57,120 nt of DNA from Bradyrhizobium jicamae (GCF_018130215.1 NZ_JAFCKQ010000054.1:1-57120), one strand, 5' to 3'. Positions 1-9,560 are shown, counted from the stretch's first letter. The notes: a model not told the origin generated them from the letters alone. Made by a program: numbers and translations.

Positions 1-392
1 ACCTGACGACGGCAGTTCGCATCGTGGAGAAGATCTCGTCGCCGGCGGCCGGGATACTCGTCGACGCGCTGCACTTCGACAGGTCGGCGGCGAGTTTCGA
101 GGACCTACTCAGGATTCCGTCCCATCGGCTGCATTACTGGCAGATGTGCGACGCTCCGGCCGAGCGGCCTATGACAACCCAAGCGCTCATTCACGCCGCT
201 CGGGAAGAGCGCATGTTCCCGGGAGAAGGTGGCCTCGATCTCATTGGTCTGACCAGGAATATGCCGTCCGAAATCACCGTCAGCATCGAAGTTCCAACCG
301 CCGAACTGGGGAAGACGCTAGACGCCGAAAAGCGCGCGCGCCGCGCACTCCAGGGAGCAAAGGCTATCGTCGCGGCGGCGTCCGCCGCCTGA
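1..392 (+). CDS. C-terminal part of a sugar phosphate isomerase/epimerase (TIM barrel), cut by the window edge
   Basis: The reading frame is open from the window edge to a TGA at 390-392. The residues resemble the end of IolE-like TIM-barrel isomerases: a GILVDALHFDRS stretch, then RLHYWQMCDAPAERP, then an LIHAAREERMFPGEGG segment, which are typical late-barrel motifs of this family. The start lies upstream of the window, so it cannot be said whether the gene is whole. A near-identical, 5'-truncated copy occurs at 12585-13019. The family acts on sugars, inositols or dehydroshikimate-like substrates; the substrate here is unknown. It points toward the tannase gene, which is on the opposite strand. 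Confidence 0.65.
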   Translation, partial: LTTAVRIVEKISSPAAGILVDALHFDRSAASFEDLLRIPSHRLHYWQMCDAPAERPMTTQALIHAAREERMFPGEGGLDLIGLTRNMPSEITVSIEVPTAELGKTLDAEKRARRALQGAKAIVAAASAA

Positions 393-404
393 ACGTCAAC
401 ACGC
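1..404 (+). repeat. Left copy of a 404-bp direct repeat
   Basis: Positions 1-404 match 12628-13031 with a constant offset of 12627 and only six mismatches (positions 111, 121, 361, 365, 374 and 383). Similarity stops just after the epimerase stop codon. The left limit cannot be determined because the window begins inside it or at it. Confidence 0.95.
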
Positions 405-637
405 TACGGCGCGTAGTTTTTCAGGAACTCCTTTAGGCTAGGCTTTGACCTCATCGTCATCGGCCCTAGCGGGGGTCACCGGGCCGCTTGAGGAACCACG
501 TGGTCACCGGTTCCTTCGAGGCGAAGAGGCCAGCAGGCTTCAGGATGGTCTCAAGCCGTCGAAGCGCCGACCATCCATCTGGCTGCTATCGCCGTCGACG
601 ATGTTCTAAATTTGGTGCTATCCCGTCGTGATTCTCT

Positions 638-2461
638 TTACCTACAGGCAAAGCTTGTGCGCTGTCCAATCGGGCCGCCAGCCCACGTTGTCTTTTTGGG
701 ATAGACGCACACTGGATAGACTACCGTTCCGTCACTCGAAGCGATCGTAATATCCTCCGGCGCTATTCCCTTCTCGACCCAGTCGGTCAGGGCCGCGAAG
801 AATTGGTCTTGATCGCGAGCCGGTGTCTGATTGGCGTTGCCGGGCAACTTTGGCAGAGGAACGGACTCGTTCTTGCCGTTTGCGGCGAACGGTCGACCTT
901 GCGACGAATGGGCCGCGCCGGGTACGACATACATGCGCATGAACTTGGCGACCCGCGCGTTGCCGCCCATTTTTTCCGCAACGCGCTCGTGCCAATTGAT
1001 GTTGCCAGCCGGCGGAATGGCGTCGTCGACGAGGCCGTTGTAGACGATGACTTTGCCTCCAAGCCGCCTCAACTTTGAAAGATCCACATTGTCTGTCGCG
1101 AGATCCGAAAACAGGCTGGACTGTGCCGCTTCATATTGTTTTACGGCCTTAGCGAGGCCGCCATAATCCAGCTCCATCCATTTGTTGCGTATGTCGGTCG
1201 AGGAATTGGAGATCGCAATTCCGGGGTTCGCTATGTCGGGACTCGATGCGTAACGCACGTCCTGCAGGGCAAGAGCGAGATTGTCGCCGCCGGCGCTCGT
1301 GATTGCCGATCTTAGCCCAGTTCCCCTTGTGAACGCCCACCAGATTTGATGAGCGCCAAGCTTCTTGCCACCGCGGGTCGTCGCGCTCTCCAAAGCATCA
1401 AAGCTGCCGTCGTCGGTCGCGCCGTACCAGATCTTGTCGAGCGCGGTCGCCTCCTTCGCACTCATGCAGGTCGTCGCGTCGCCATTCGTCCCGGTGACGG
1501 CCATGACCTGAACGCCGGCGCATAGTGCCGCGGCGTCCTTCAGCGGGTCATAATCGCAAGCGAAATTGTCGAGCAGGAAGCCGAGACCAGCCTTGTCGCA
1601 GGTTGCTACCGCGCGCTTCGTAGCGGCTTCAACCTTGGTTGCAAATGCCGCAGCCCTTGGAGCGTCAGCGGCGGTGAAGCCGAGTTCGGTCTTCATGACG
1701 AGCTGGGGATAGATCGACAGGACTCCGAACCTCGGAATGTTTATCGCGGGAGCCGCGATCATGTAGCCGTCGTAAAGTTCGGGATGGTCCTGGACGATCT
1801 TAAGGCCCTGCCGGCCGCCCTGCGAATGGCCGTCATAATAGGCGAACTTTGGCTTGCGCCCGTAATAGAGCGTCGCGAGCGCCCTTGTCTTGACGGCCTG
1901 CTCGACCATCGCGCGGACGGAGAAGTCGCGGAACGCCTCACGATTGACCTTGCCGTTCGACAGGAAGGTGAACGAGCCATCCTGGTACCATGGCTGGCCG
2001 GCATCGGTTGTGCCGGATACGTAACCGATGTTGGCATTGACGATCGCCGGTACCTTGCTGCCGATCTTGTCTGCAAAGCGATGACCGCCCCCAACCCAAC
2101 CGCCGCCACCATAGTTGCGAATTCGCTCGTTCCAATTCGCGGGCGCAGGCAGCCAGACCTCGATCCCGATTCCGTCGGACCAGGACCGGGCGTCCTTGTT
2201 TTTTTCGGCGGTGAAACCCGGACCGACCAGCAGCTTGACAAGGCAAAGGTCAGCAGCGGCGGTCACCGGCTTCGGAGCGTCGGGAGCCTGGAGGCTTTCG
2301 CCCTTGTGAACCTGTCGGACGGCAAGAACGCGCGTCAATTTATCTGGCTGAAATGCCGTCTTGATTCCGTCGTCGCAGGCAAGCGGAGCAGCGAGCGCGG
2401 ATGAGCTGGCAGAAGCGGCGAGCCATGCTAGAGCAATACAGGTCTGTCGCTTTCTTCTCAT
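638..2461 (-). CDS. Secreted tannase/feruloyl esterase family hydrolase
   Basis: A 607-residue protein with an N-terminal signal peptide (basic MRRKRQ, hydrophobic core, cut near ALAA). It fits the tannase/feruloyl esterase (ChlE/TanA) family in length and in the nucleophile segment GHSQGGRQ (Ser213), with the likely acid near D479/D480 (GLVDDAIPP) and the likely base H518 (GAAHSSQG). The family hydrolyses gallate or hydroxycinnamate esters in the periplasm or outside the cell. The usual family motif has Cys beside the catalytic Ser and Cys after the His; here these are His212 and Ser519, so the disulfide is absent. An AG-rich ribosome site precedes the start. It is the last gene of the ABC transporter unit, 173 bp after the permease. 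Substrate uncertain. Confidence 0.88.
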   Translation of the reverse strand: MRRKRQTCIALAWLAASASSSALAAPLACDDGIKTAFQPDKLTRVLAVRQVHKGESLQAPDAPKPVTAAADLCLVKLLVGPGFTAEKNKDARSWSDGIGIEVWLPAPANWNERIRNYGGGGWVGGGHRFADKIGSKVPAIVNANIGYVSGTTDAGQPWYQDGSFTFLSNGKVNREAFRDFSVRAMVEQAVKTRALATLYYGRKPKFAYYDGHSQGGRQGLKIVQDHPELYDGYMIAAPAINIPRFGVLSIYPQLVMKTELGFTAADAPRAAAFATKVEAATKRAVATCDKAGLGFLLDNFACDYDPLKDAAALCAGVQVMAVTGTNGDATTCMSAKEATALDKIWYGATDDGSFDALESATTRGGKKLGAHQIWWAFTRGTGLRSAITSAGGDNLALALQDVRYASSPDIANPGIAISNSSTDIRNKWMELDYGGLAKAVKQYEAAQSSLFSDLATDNVDLSKLRRLGGKVIVYNGLVDDAIPPAGNINWHERVAEKMGGNARVAKFMRMYVVPGAAHSSQGRPFAANGKNESVPLPKLPGNANQTPARDQDQFFAALTDWVEKGIAPEDITIASSDGTVVYPVCVYPKKTTWAGGPIGQRTSFACR

Positions 2462-2634
2462 CCTTCTGCCCCTCTCGACGCAATGACCGGTACTCGGAAA
2501 ATGTAGTCAAATTCAAGCAGTGCGATTGCATTCAGGCGCGTTCGTTGGATACTCCTATGCGAGTCCCAAGTCGCCTTTCAAACCACCAAACGAACTCGCG
2601 CGGTCATCACTTTGGCGACTACGCCGGGAAGCGA

Positions 2635-3615
2635 CTAGTTATCTTTGCGAGCATAAAGTGCTGCTGCGATCACGATGACCGCGCCTTTGATGATCAATTG
2701 GACTTGGATCGGCACGCCAAGCAGCAGCACCTCATTTGCGATAATGACAATAATTGCCGCACCGGTCAGGGCACCCAGGATCGAGCCGCGCCCGCCTTGC
2801 AGGGACACTTGACCGACCACGCAGGCCACGATCGAATCGAGCTCGTAGCCTTGACCCACCCAATTGTCGACGAGTCCGACGTAGCCGCTGAGGATCAGGC
2901 CCCCGACGGCCGCAAGACAGGCGGATATCAGGTAGCAGGCGATTATGATTAAATCGGATTGGATCCCGAACAACCGTCCCGTCACCGGATTGCCGCCGAC
3001 GATGAAGATGCGGCGGCCGAAGGTAGAGCGGTGCAGGACTATTGCGAGTATGATGGCAAGCGCGACCAGCACCAGCACGTTGTAGGGAATGCCGTGAAAT
3101 TTGCCGGCCCCGAAGACCCGCAGCAGCGGCGGTACGTTACCGGAGGGGGCACCCTGCGTATAGGCGAAACGGAACCCCTGCAGCAGGATCATGGTCGCAA
3201 GCGTTGCTAGGAACGGCGACACCTGCCGCTTGGTGACGAGGAAGCCGTTGAGCAGACCGATCATGACGGCAACGGCCAAGGCGACCGCAAAAATCGTGGC
3301 CACATCGCGGTCGCTGCCGGAGAAACCGGTGGCGATGACGGCCGCAGTCGCCATCATAGAGGCAACCGACAAATCGAGTCCGCGCACAATCATGACAAGA
3401 GCTTGCCCCATGGCGACTATCGCCAATGGCGCGAACTGCAGGAGCAGGTTCGAGAGGTTATCGGCGCTGATGAAGGCCGGTGACACTATTCCGCCTGCGG
3501 CCAAGAGCAGCGGCAAGATGAGGAGCATTCCGAAGCGGTCGAGCAACGCGCGCGTAGACCAAGCCGGAGCGATCGGCTGATCCAATTCGGCGGGTGTCGT
3601 CAATCGGTCGCTCAC
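2635..3615 (-). CDS. ABC transporter permease, ribose/sugar type (second permease)
   Basis: A 326-residue integral membrane protein of the RbsC/branched-chain-type permease family (BPD_transp_2): many hydrophobic segments and the conserved loop GLDLSVASMMA after the first helices, plus a GGRGSILGAL loop near the C-terminus. The start is a GTG that overlaps the stop of the upstream permease (GTGA) and has GGAGG just before it. Two different permeases encoded in tandem suggest a heterodimeric channel. The substrate is probably a sugar or polyol-like compound linked to the neighbouring dehydrogenase and tannase-type hydrolase; this is inferred from context only. Confidence 0.9.
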   Translation of the reverse strand: MSDRLTTPAELDQPIAPAWSTRALLDRFGMLLILPLLLAAGGIVSPAFISADNLSNLLLQFAPLAIVAMGQALVMIVRGLDLSVASMMATAAVIATGFSGSDRDVATIFAVALAVAVMIGLLNGFLVTKRQVSPFLATLATMILLQGFRFAYTQGAPSGNVPPLLRVFGAGKFHGIPYNVLVLVALAIILAIVLHRSTFGRRIFIVGGNPVTGRLFGIQSDLIIIACYLISACLAAVGGLILSGYVGLVDNWVGQGYELDSIVACVVGQVSLQGGRGSILGALTGAAIIVIIANEVLLLGVPIQVQLIIKGAVIVIAAALYARKDN

Positions 3616-4580
3616 ATCGTCCTCCGTCGTTCGACATAGACGGAGACCGCGAGGATGATGATTACCGCCTGCGCCACTAGCTGATAGTGCTTCGAAACGT
3701 CCATGAAGTTGAGCAGGTTGTTAAGTAGGGCGATCAGGAAGGCGCCGAACAGCGTACCGACCACGCCGCCCTTGCCGCCACTCAGCAGCGTACCACCCAG
3801 CACGACAGGCGTTATCGAGGCCAGAGTGTAGTTGACGCCGGTATAGGGCTGGCCGACGCCAAACCGAGCGGCAAGGTAGAGGCCGGTCGCCGCACAGCAG
3901 AAGCCGGAAGTGCCATAGACGAGCATCAGGATACGCGTCCGCCGCAATCCAACCAGTCGGGCTGAATTGGCGTCGTCACCAAGGGCGTAAACCTGTCGCC
4001 CGAGAGGCAGATATCGCAGCAACAGTGCAATCAGGATACAGAGCAGCACCGCGAGGGTGGCGCCGAGCGGCAGACCGTACACGCGGCCATAGGCGAGGAA
4101 ATTGAAACCGCGCGGAACGCGGCCGACGGGCCCAAGCGCGTATAGCAGCGTCACACCTTGGAGGACCGCACCCATACCGAGCGTGACGATCAGTGGATGT
4201 ACGCGCAGTGCAACGACGAGGCTGGCATTGACGCAACCGACAGCCGTCCCCAGCACGAGCACGGCGATCACAACGACGACGACGCGATCGGGGTTGTTGT
4301 TGATCAACCCCGAGGTTAGGCATGAGGTGAGGCTGATCAGCGAGCCGACAGAAAGGTCGATGCCCCCAGCGAGGATGGTCAGCGTCTGCCCGATGCTAAC
4401 CAGCGCGAGATCGGTGGTCTGCTCAAATACATTGAGGAAGTTATTGAAGCTAAGGAAACGATCAGATGCGGCCGCGCCGACGAGGCAGACGAGGGCGATT
4501 AGAACCAGCACGCCGGCGAGGCCCGCATTGTTGCGGAGCAACCAAGGCATCTCGATGCGAAGATTTGCAGCGCCGGTCAC
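3612..4580 (-). CDS. ABC transporter permease, ribose/sugar type (first permease)
   Basis: A 322-residue RbsC-like permease with the family loop GGIDLSVGSLISL and a C-terminal GTLLSGGKGGVVGTL loop, and about eight to ten hydrophobic segments. The start is a GTG overlapping the ATPase stop by four bases, so it is translationally coupled with the ATPase upstream and the second permease downstream. It forms the inner-membrane channel together with the 2635-3615 product. Confidence 0.9.
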   Translation of the reverse strand: MTGAANLRIEMPWLLRNNAGLAGVLVLIALVCLVGAAASDRFLSFNNFLNVFEQTTDLALVSIGQTLTILAGGIDLSVGSLISLTSCLTSGLINNNPDRVVVVVIAVLVLGTAVGCVNASLVVALRVHPLIVTLGMGAVLQGVTLLYALGPVGRVPRGFNFLAYGRVYGLPLGATLAVLLCILIALLLRYLPLGRQVYALGDDANSARLVGLRRTRILMLVYGTSGFCCAATGLYLAARFGVGQPYTGVNYTLASITPVVLGGTLLSGGKGGVVGTLFGAFLIALLNNLLNFMDVSKHYQLVAQAVIIILAVSVYVERRRTM

Positions 4581-6067
4581 GCCGCGTTCTCGCTAGTCGC
4601 CAGGTGCATGATATCCTCCTCCGTCGCGGCGCCTCCGGGGAGTTCTCCGGTCACGCGACCTTCGCGCATGACGATGATCCGATCCGCCATGCCGATCACC
4701 TCCGTCAATTCTGAGCTGATCATCAGAATCGCGACACCCGACCTGGCGAGCTCGCGCATGATACGGTAGATTTCGGCCTTGGCGCCGACGTCGATGCCGC
4801 GGGTGGGCTCGTCAAGGATCAGCACGCTCCGGCATATTCGCGCCCAGCGCGCGACAATCACCTTCTGCTGGTTTCCACCCGACATGGTCGCGACCTTGGT
4901 CCCGGGACCGCGACAGGCGATGCGGTAGCGCTCGATTTCTCGCGCGGCGACCTCAGATTCCAGTCGCCGATCTATAAGTCCGTGCTTTGCGACCTCCGAT
5001 AGTGCGGGCCCCGAGATGTTAGCCGCGATATCGAGCAGCATCGCCAGTCCCTGTGACTTGCGATCCTCGGTTACGAGGCCCATGCCGAGCCCTATAGCCC
5101 GCGCCGGTGTCATCGACGTAATGCGCTGGCCGGCTAGATGGATCACGCCGCTTCGAAGTGGCATGGCGCCAAACAGACCGAGCGCGAGCTCCGAGCGACC
5201 CGCGCCGACCATACCCGCTAACGCAGCGATCTCCCCCCGCCTCAGTTCGATGGAGACGTCCCGCACCCGCTCACCGACCGTGACGCCTTCAGTGCGCAGT
5301 ATGGTTTCGCTACTCCGCGCGGTCATGGTTCGCGGCGGAAACAAGTCGCCGAGGTCGCGTCCGACCATCATAGAAATTAGTCGCTGGCGCGTGACGTCCC
5401 TGATGTCGTGCGTGCCGACCAGGCGGCCATCCTTTAGCACGGTAACGCGATCGCAGATCGCAAATACCTCATCGAGGCGATGGGATATGAAGAGTACAGA
5501 CACGCCGGTCTCGCGCAGGCGGCGCAGAAGTTCGAAGAGAACTGCCACTTCGCGCCCTGCGATCACGGCCGTAGGCTCGTCGAGCACCAGGAGCTTAACG
5601 TTGTGAACCATGGCCCGTGCGATCTCGACCATCTGCTGGTCGGCGACCGACAAGGACGAAACCGCCGCATTGACATTGAGAGAGACACCGAGCCTTTGCA
5701 GCAACTGCGTCGCCTCTCGGCGCGTTCGCGCGTGGTCCAGAAGCCCGAACCGGTTGCGTCGCTCGTGTCCGATGAAAATGTTCTCCGCTACCGAGCGTTG
5801 CGGAAACAGGGCGAACTCCTGGTAGACGACATGGATGCCGTGTTGTTTCGCCTCGCGCGGCGACGACCACTGTACCGGCGCATCTGCGAAATCCATTTCC
5901 CCTTCATCCGGCGCATCGGCGCCGGCGATGATCTTGATCAGTGTGGACTTGCCAGCGCCGTTCTCGCCGAGAAGGCCGTGGATCTCGCCGGGCTGCACGT
6001 GCAAGTGCACGCCATTTAGCGCACGGACGCCGGGGAAGCTTTTCGATATACCTGCAAGCTTAAGCAT
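4577..6067 (-). CDS. Sugar-type ABC transporter ATP-binding protein (double ATPase)
   Basis: About 496 residues with two fused ATPase halves, as in RbsA/XylG/MglA. The first half has a canonical Walker A (GENGAGKST) and LVLDEPTA Walker B. The second half has the degenerate Walker A usual in this family (GMVGAGRSE), then MSGGNQQKV and ILDEPTRGID. I chose the ATG at 6067, giving MLKLAGISKSFPG, because this is where family homology starts; upstream in-frame extension would need a TTG at 6103. It lies 65 bp after the binding-protein gene and overlaps the permease gene. It energises import of the substrate captured by the 6133-7269 product. Confidence 0.92.
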   Translation of the reverse strand: MLKLAGISKSFPGVRALNGVHLHVQPGEIHGLLGENGAGKSTLIKIIAGADAPDEGEMDFADAPVQWSSPREAKQHGIHVVYQEFALFPQRSVAENIFIGHERRNRFGLLDHARTRREATQLLQRLGVSLNVNAAVSSLSVADQQMVEIARAMVHNVKLLVLDEPTAVIAGREVAVLFELLRRLRETGVSVLFISHRLDEVFAICDRVTVLKDGRLVGTHDIRDVTRQRLISMMVGRDLGDLFPPRTMTARSSETILRTEGVTVGERVRDVSIELRRGEIAALAGMVGAGRSELALGLFGAMPLRSGVIHLAGQRITSMTPARAIGLGMGLVTEDRKSQGLAMLLDIAANISGPALSEVAKHGLIDRRLESEVAAREIERYRIACRGPGTKVATMSGGNQQKVIVARWARICRSVLILDEPTRGIDVGAKAEIYRIMRELARSGVAILMISSELTEVIGMADRIIVMREGRVTGELPGGAATEEDIMHLATSENAA

Positions 6068-6132
6068 GGAACGGACGTGCTTCTTGCGGCGGCATTGGCA
6101 CAAAGGGCGAACGCCGCCGGAGCGCCGCGCGA

Positions 6133-7269
6133 TCAGTGTGGGAAGTCAATCTTGAACGTGCTCGGATTGTAGTCCGGACCCATGCCGCCCGATACTAGCA
6201 TGTCGTCGGGGCCATCCGGAACGACGTGCTTCTCGACATACATGTCGGGATGGGGGATCGAGGGCGTCTCGTCGCCATGCGTCAATACGATGTTGGAGTT
6301 GATGGTGTAAACGCAGGGCACCGACGCGCCGGCCAGCACCTTGAGCGCGACATCCAGTGCAACCCCCATCATTGCCGGCGGATAGTCGATGTCGAGAAGT
6401 GGGAACTTGTACTTGATCGCCATCTTCATCGGCCCGTTCATGTCGGCCGAGGTTATCGGCGGAATCTCGTTCCCTTTCCAGCCCGCTTCCAAGAAGGCCT
6501 CGATCGCGCCGGGTACCTGCAGCCCGTGCGGTGCGAACACCGCATTGATATTGTGGCCATGTTTCGCGATCATCGCTTGCATCACCTGCTTGCCCTTAAC
6601 CGGACTCCAGTCGGAATAGACGGTGTCGAGGATCTTGATGCCGGGATAGGCGCCGAACACCTGCATCGCAGGCTTGACCCGGTTCTCGTTCGGGCTCGAG
6701 CCAGCCTGCCCGCCCAGGATGATAACGTTGCCCTTTCCATTCAGCTTTTCGACGATCCATTGCGCGAACAGACGGCCCATCATCGCGTCGGAAGCGGTGA
6801 CGAAAGTGACGAAATTGTCGGAATCGACGCGGCGGTCGACCATGACTACGGGAATGCCGCGCTCCGTCACCTGCGTGACGGCGGGATCGAGCGCCTGCGA
6901 GGTGTTGGCACTGACGATCAAGAGATCGACACCGCGTGAAACGAGGTCTTGGATATCGGCGACCTGCTTGGCGTCGTCGTGTCCGGCGTCGGTGATAAGA
7001 AGCTTCTTGACCACGTCAGCATGATCGTGCGCTGCTTTTTCCAGAGAGTGCAGGCCGACCACTCGCCAGCTATCGCCCAGGCCGGCATTCGCAAAGCCTA
7101 TCACGTAGGGCGGAGCTTTCTTGAATTTCGCGGTGTCGCGGATGCAAACGTCGAGTGCCGGATTGAATAGAAACGTCCGCGGCGCGCCTGAATATTGCGC
7201 CTCCGCCGTCGTGGGCGCGGCCGCGGCCAGACAGGCCAGTGACAGGCAGCTCGCGATAATCGCTTTCAT
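6133..7269 (-). CDS. Periplasmic sugar-binding protein of ABC transporter
   Basis: A 378-residue type I periplasmic binding protein. The ATG at 7269 is chosen because a strong GGGGAGGA ribosome site precedes it and a clean signal peptide follows (MKAIIASCLSLACLAAAAP, cut near AEA). Domain features of the RbsB/Peripla_BP_4 type are seen: VIGFANAGLGDSWR, then DGVDL-like and NGPMKMAI regions. The protein is longer than RbsB and ends in DFPH. It is the first transporter gene after the alcohol dehydrogenase. The ligand is unknown; a plant polyol or sugar moiety is inferred from context. Confidence 0.9.
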   Translation of the reverse strand: MKAIIASCLSLACLAAAAPTTAEAQYSGAPRTFLFNPALDVCIRDTAKFKKAPPYVIGFANAGLGDSWRVVGLHSLEKAAHDHADVVKKLLITDAGHDDAKQVADIQDLVSRGVDLLIVSANTSQALDPAVTQVTERGIPVVMVDRRVDSDNFVTFVTASDAMMGRLFAQWIVEKLNGKGNVIILGGQAGSSPNENRVKPAMQVFGAYPGIKILDTVYSDWSPVKGKQVMQAMIAKHGHNINAVFAPHGLQVPGAIEAFLEAGWKGNEIPPITSADMNGPMKMAIKYKFPLLDIDYPPAMMGVALDVALKVLAGASVPCVYTINSNIVLTHGDETPSIPHPDMYVEKHVVPDGPDDMLVSGGMGPDYNPSTFKIDFPH

Positions 7270-7367
7270 TGATTTTCCTCCCCTTTTGTCCACTCGTTGT
7301 TTCTTGTGGCGACTTGACGCCGCTCTTAGGCATGAACGCATCGGTTGGCCGTCGTGGGACGACGGCA

Positions 7368-8438
7368 TCAAAGATGCGTCGATACTAGTATTTTCAGCTT
7401 GTCATTGCTGGCGGCCGTAAGAACGTCAAAGCCTTTGGCGACGACGTCCTCGGCCCGGATGCGGCCATCGATGATCTTCGAGATCGGCAGTTTGCCCGAC
7501 TGGACGAGTCCGATGATGCGGGGCCACATCGTTATCGGATAGCACCAGGTCGCCTCGATCGTGATGTCCTTAAGTGCCCACATCATCGGATCTGTGGACG
7601 CCTTGCCGACGTGGAGGCCAGCCTGCACCACGGTGCCGCGTCGCCGTACCGCCTCGACGCAGGTGTTGAGGGCACTCTCTTTGCCCACGCATTCAATGGC
7701 GATGTCGACGCCGACATTCTCTTCGGTCTGCGTCTTGACTTCGGCTGCGACATCGGCGGCCTTGGGATCGTAGATGCCGGTGCAAATGCCCCAGCTCTCG
7801 ATGGTCCTGCGCCGCGACGCGTTCGGCTCGGAGACGAAGATCCTGGCCGCGCCCGCGGCGTGCGCGCAGAGAATGGTCAGTGCGCCGATCGGACCGGCGC
7901 CGGCGACCAGCACTGTGCTTCCGGCCTGCACGCCGCCACGGTCGACGGCATAGAGCGCGACGGCGGCCGGCTCGATCATTGCCGCTTCCTCGTCGCTGAT
8001 CGATTCTGGCACCTTGGCCGCGTTATAATCGTTGATGACGGCCAGATCGGACATGCCGCCCCAGTCCCAGCTCAGGCCGACGCATCCCATCTTCTCGCTG
8101 AGATGGTTGAGTCCACGCCGGCTGTAATAGTCGTTCATCGGCATCACAAGCGGCTGCACCGAGATGCGATCGCCGCGCTTGACGTGCGTGACGTCGCGAC
8201 CAACATCGACGACTTCGGCGGAAAACTCATGACCGAGAATCTGTGGTAGGGTCGCGGAGGTGAACACGTGCGGTGTCGCGGGCGTCACGATCGGGCCGGC
8301 GACATACTCGTGGAGATCAGTACCGCAAATGCCGGTCCAGAGCGGCTTCACCAGCAACTGATCCGGCCGCATTTCCTTCGGCTCGTTGACTGTTTCGACG
8401 CGGATGTCCCTGCGTCCGTAATAACGAACAGCTTTCAC
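7368..8438 (-). CDS. Zinc-dependent alcohol dehydrogenase, butanediol/sorbitol dehydrogenase type
   Basis: A 356-residue medium-chain dehydrogenase. N-terminal GroES-like domain with the catalytic zinc motif (GICGTDLHEY, ILGHEFSAEVV) and a Rossmann domain with VAGAGPIGAL. It most resembles (R,R)-butanediol dehydrogenases, which oxidise vicinal diols or polyols with NAD. The structural-zinc lobe, normally four cysteines around a CGxCxxC cluster, is replaced here by a segment MNDYYSRRGLNHLS without that cluster. As first gene of the unit and divergent from the LysR gene, it probably oxidises the imported polyol or alcohol. Confidence 0.88.
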   Translation of the reverse strand: MKAVRYYGRRDIRVETVNEPKEMRPDQLLVKPLWTGICGTDLHEYVAGPIVTPATPHVFTSATLPQILGHEFSAEVVDVGRDVTHVKRGDRISVQPLVMPMNDYYSRRGLNHLSEKMGCVGLSWDWGGMSDLAVINDYNAAKVPESISDEEAAMIEPAAVALYAVDRGGVQAGSTVLVAGAGPIGALTILCAHAAGAARIFVSEPNASRRRTIESWGICTGIYDPKAADVAAEVKTQTEENVGVDIAIECVGKESALNTCVEAVRRRGTVVQAGLHVGKASTDPMMWALKDITIEATWCYPITMWPRIIGLVQSGKLPISKIIDGRIRAEDVVAKGFDVLTAASNDKLKILVSTHL

Positions 8439-8648
8439 AGCGCTCTTCCCTTACTGCCGATGCGGGGAATTTTTCCCTACGCCATTATCATGCCGCCCCG
8501 GGTCACTCGGAGGATTTAAGGAAGATCCATCGCAGGACTGGAGCAGCCGGTTCCCAAACAGTAGAATAGGCGCTCTGAGGCCACAATACGCTGCAATTTC
8601 CCTTCACTGGGGAATTTTATGCCTCAATAGAATCGAAGGGGCGGTCCG
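8439..8648. promoter_or_regulatory. Divergent promoter region with possible LysR operator
   Basis: This 210-bp gap separates the minus-strand dehydrogenase unit from the plus-strand LysR gene. GGGGAATTTT occurs twice (8464-8473 and 8609-8618). The second copy is the right arm of an imperfect dyad AATTTCCC-N6-GGGGAATT at 8595-8616, about 33 bp before the LysR start. LysR regulators typically bind such dyads between divergent genes. Binding is inferred. Confidence 0.4.
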
Positions 8649-9560
8649 ATGGCGATCGATCGAATGAAGGACATCAGTGTGTTTGTGCACGTGGCGGAAG
8701 CCAAAAGTTTCACTGCTGCGGCCGAACGCATCGGGCTTTCGCGATCGGCCGTAGGAAAAAGCATCGTCCGGCTCGAAGACAGGCTCGGCGTAAGGTTGCT
8801 GCAGCGGACGACTCGGAGTGTCTCGCTCACGGACGAGGGCGTGGCCTTCCAGGAACGTTGCGTCCGGCTCCTCGCGGATCTCGACGAGGCGGAGATGGCG
8901 ATGCTGAGCCATTCGCAGGCGCCGCGTGGACGGCTGCGACTGGATCTGCCGGTCTCCTTCGGGCGACTGCACGTGTTGCCAATACTCAGCGACTTTATGC
9001 GCAAATGGCCCGAAATCTCGGTCAGCGCGTCTTTCAGCGATCGTTACGTGGACCTCATTGACGAAGGCGTCGATATTGCCATCCGGATCGGTGATACCGA
9101 GGACTCGCGCTTAATGACAAGGCTGCTTGCGCCACATCGACTGATCACTTGTGCGGCTCCGGCCTATTTGGAAAGTCACGGCATGCCGCGCACTATCGAC
9201 GATCTTGCAGCCCATAGCTGCCTCGCGTTCATCCATGGCGGACGGTCGGTCGAATGGAGGTTCAGCGAAAACACGCAAATTCGCTCGATTGCGATCAGTG
9301 GTCGGTTTGCGACGACAAATGCCGAGGCGTTGCGTGATGCGACTCTCGCCGGGTACGGCATCGCGCGGCTGGCTACCTTCTTGATCAGCGACGACTTGCG
9401 TGCGGGACGATTGGTCCCGATTCTACGGCACGTCGATGCCGACGGCGCGCCGATACGAGCCGTATATCCATCCAGCCGGCATCTCTCTCCCAAGGTCCGG
9501 GTATTTATTGACGAACTGCTGGATGCGTGGCGTCCTGAACCTCCTTGGGATCAACCCTGA
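8649..9560 (+). CDS. LysR family transcriptional regulator
   Basis: A 303-residue LysR protein. The N-terminal winged helix is clear (FVHVAEAKSFTAAAERIGLS, SAVGKSIVRLE, RLGVRLLQRTTRSV), followed by a substrate-binding effector domain ending VYPSSRHLSPKVRVFIDEL, the usual C-terminus of the AaeR/DmlR-like branch. Its divergent position suggests it controls the dehydrogenase-transporter-tannase unit, and possibly its own gene. The inducer is unknown. Confidence 0.92.
   Translation: MAIDRMKDISVFVHVAEAKSFTAAAERIGLSRSAVGKSIVRLEDRLGVRLLQRTTRSVSLTDEGVAFQERCVRLLADLDEAEMAMLSHSQAPRGRLRLDLPVSFGRLHVLPILSDFMRKWPEISVSASFSDRYVDLIDEGVDIAIRIGDTEDSRLMTRLLAPHRLITCAAPAYLESHGMPRTIDDLAAHSCLAFIHGGRSVEWRFSENTQIRSIAISGRFATTNAEALRDATLAGYGIARLATFLISDDLRAGRLVPILRHVDADGAPIRAVYPSSRHLSPKVRVFIDELLDAWRPEPPWDQP

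Noticed and set aside
444..491. Plus-strand FDLIVIGPSGGHRAA resembling an FAD-binding N-terminus
   Set aside because: Only 15 residues before a stop, lacks one Gly of the motif, and no continuation in any frame.
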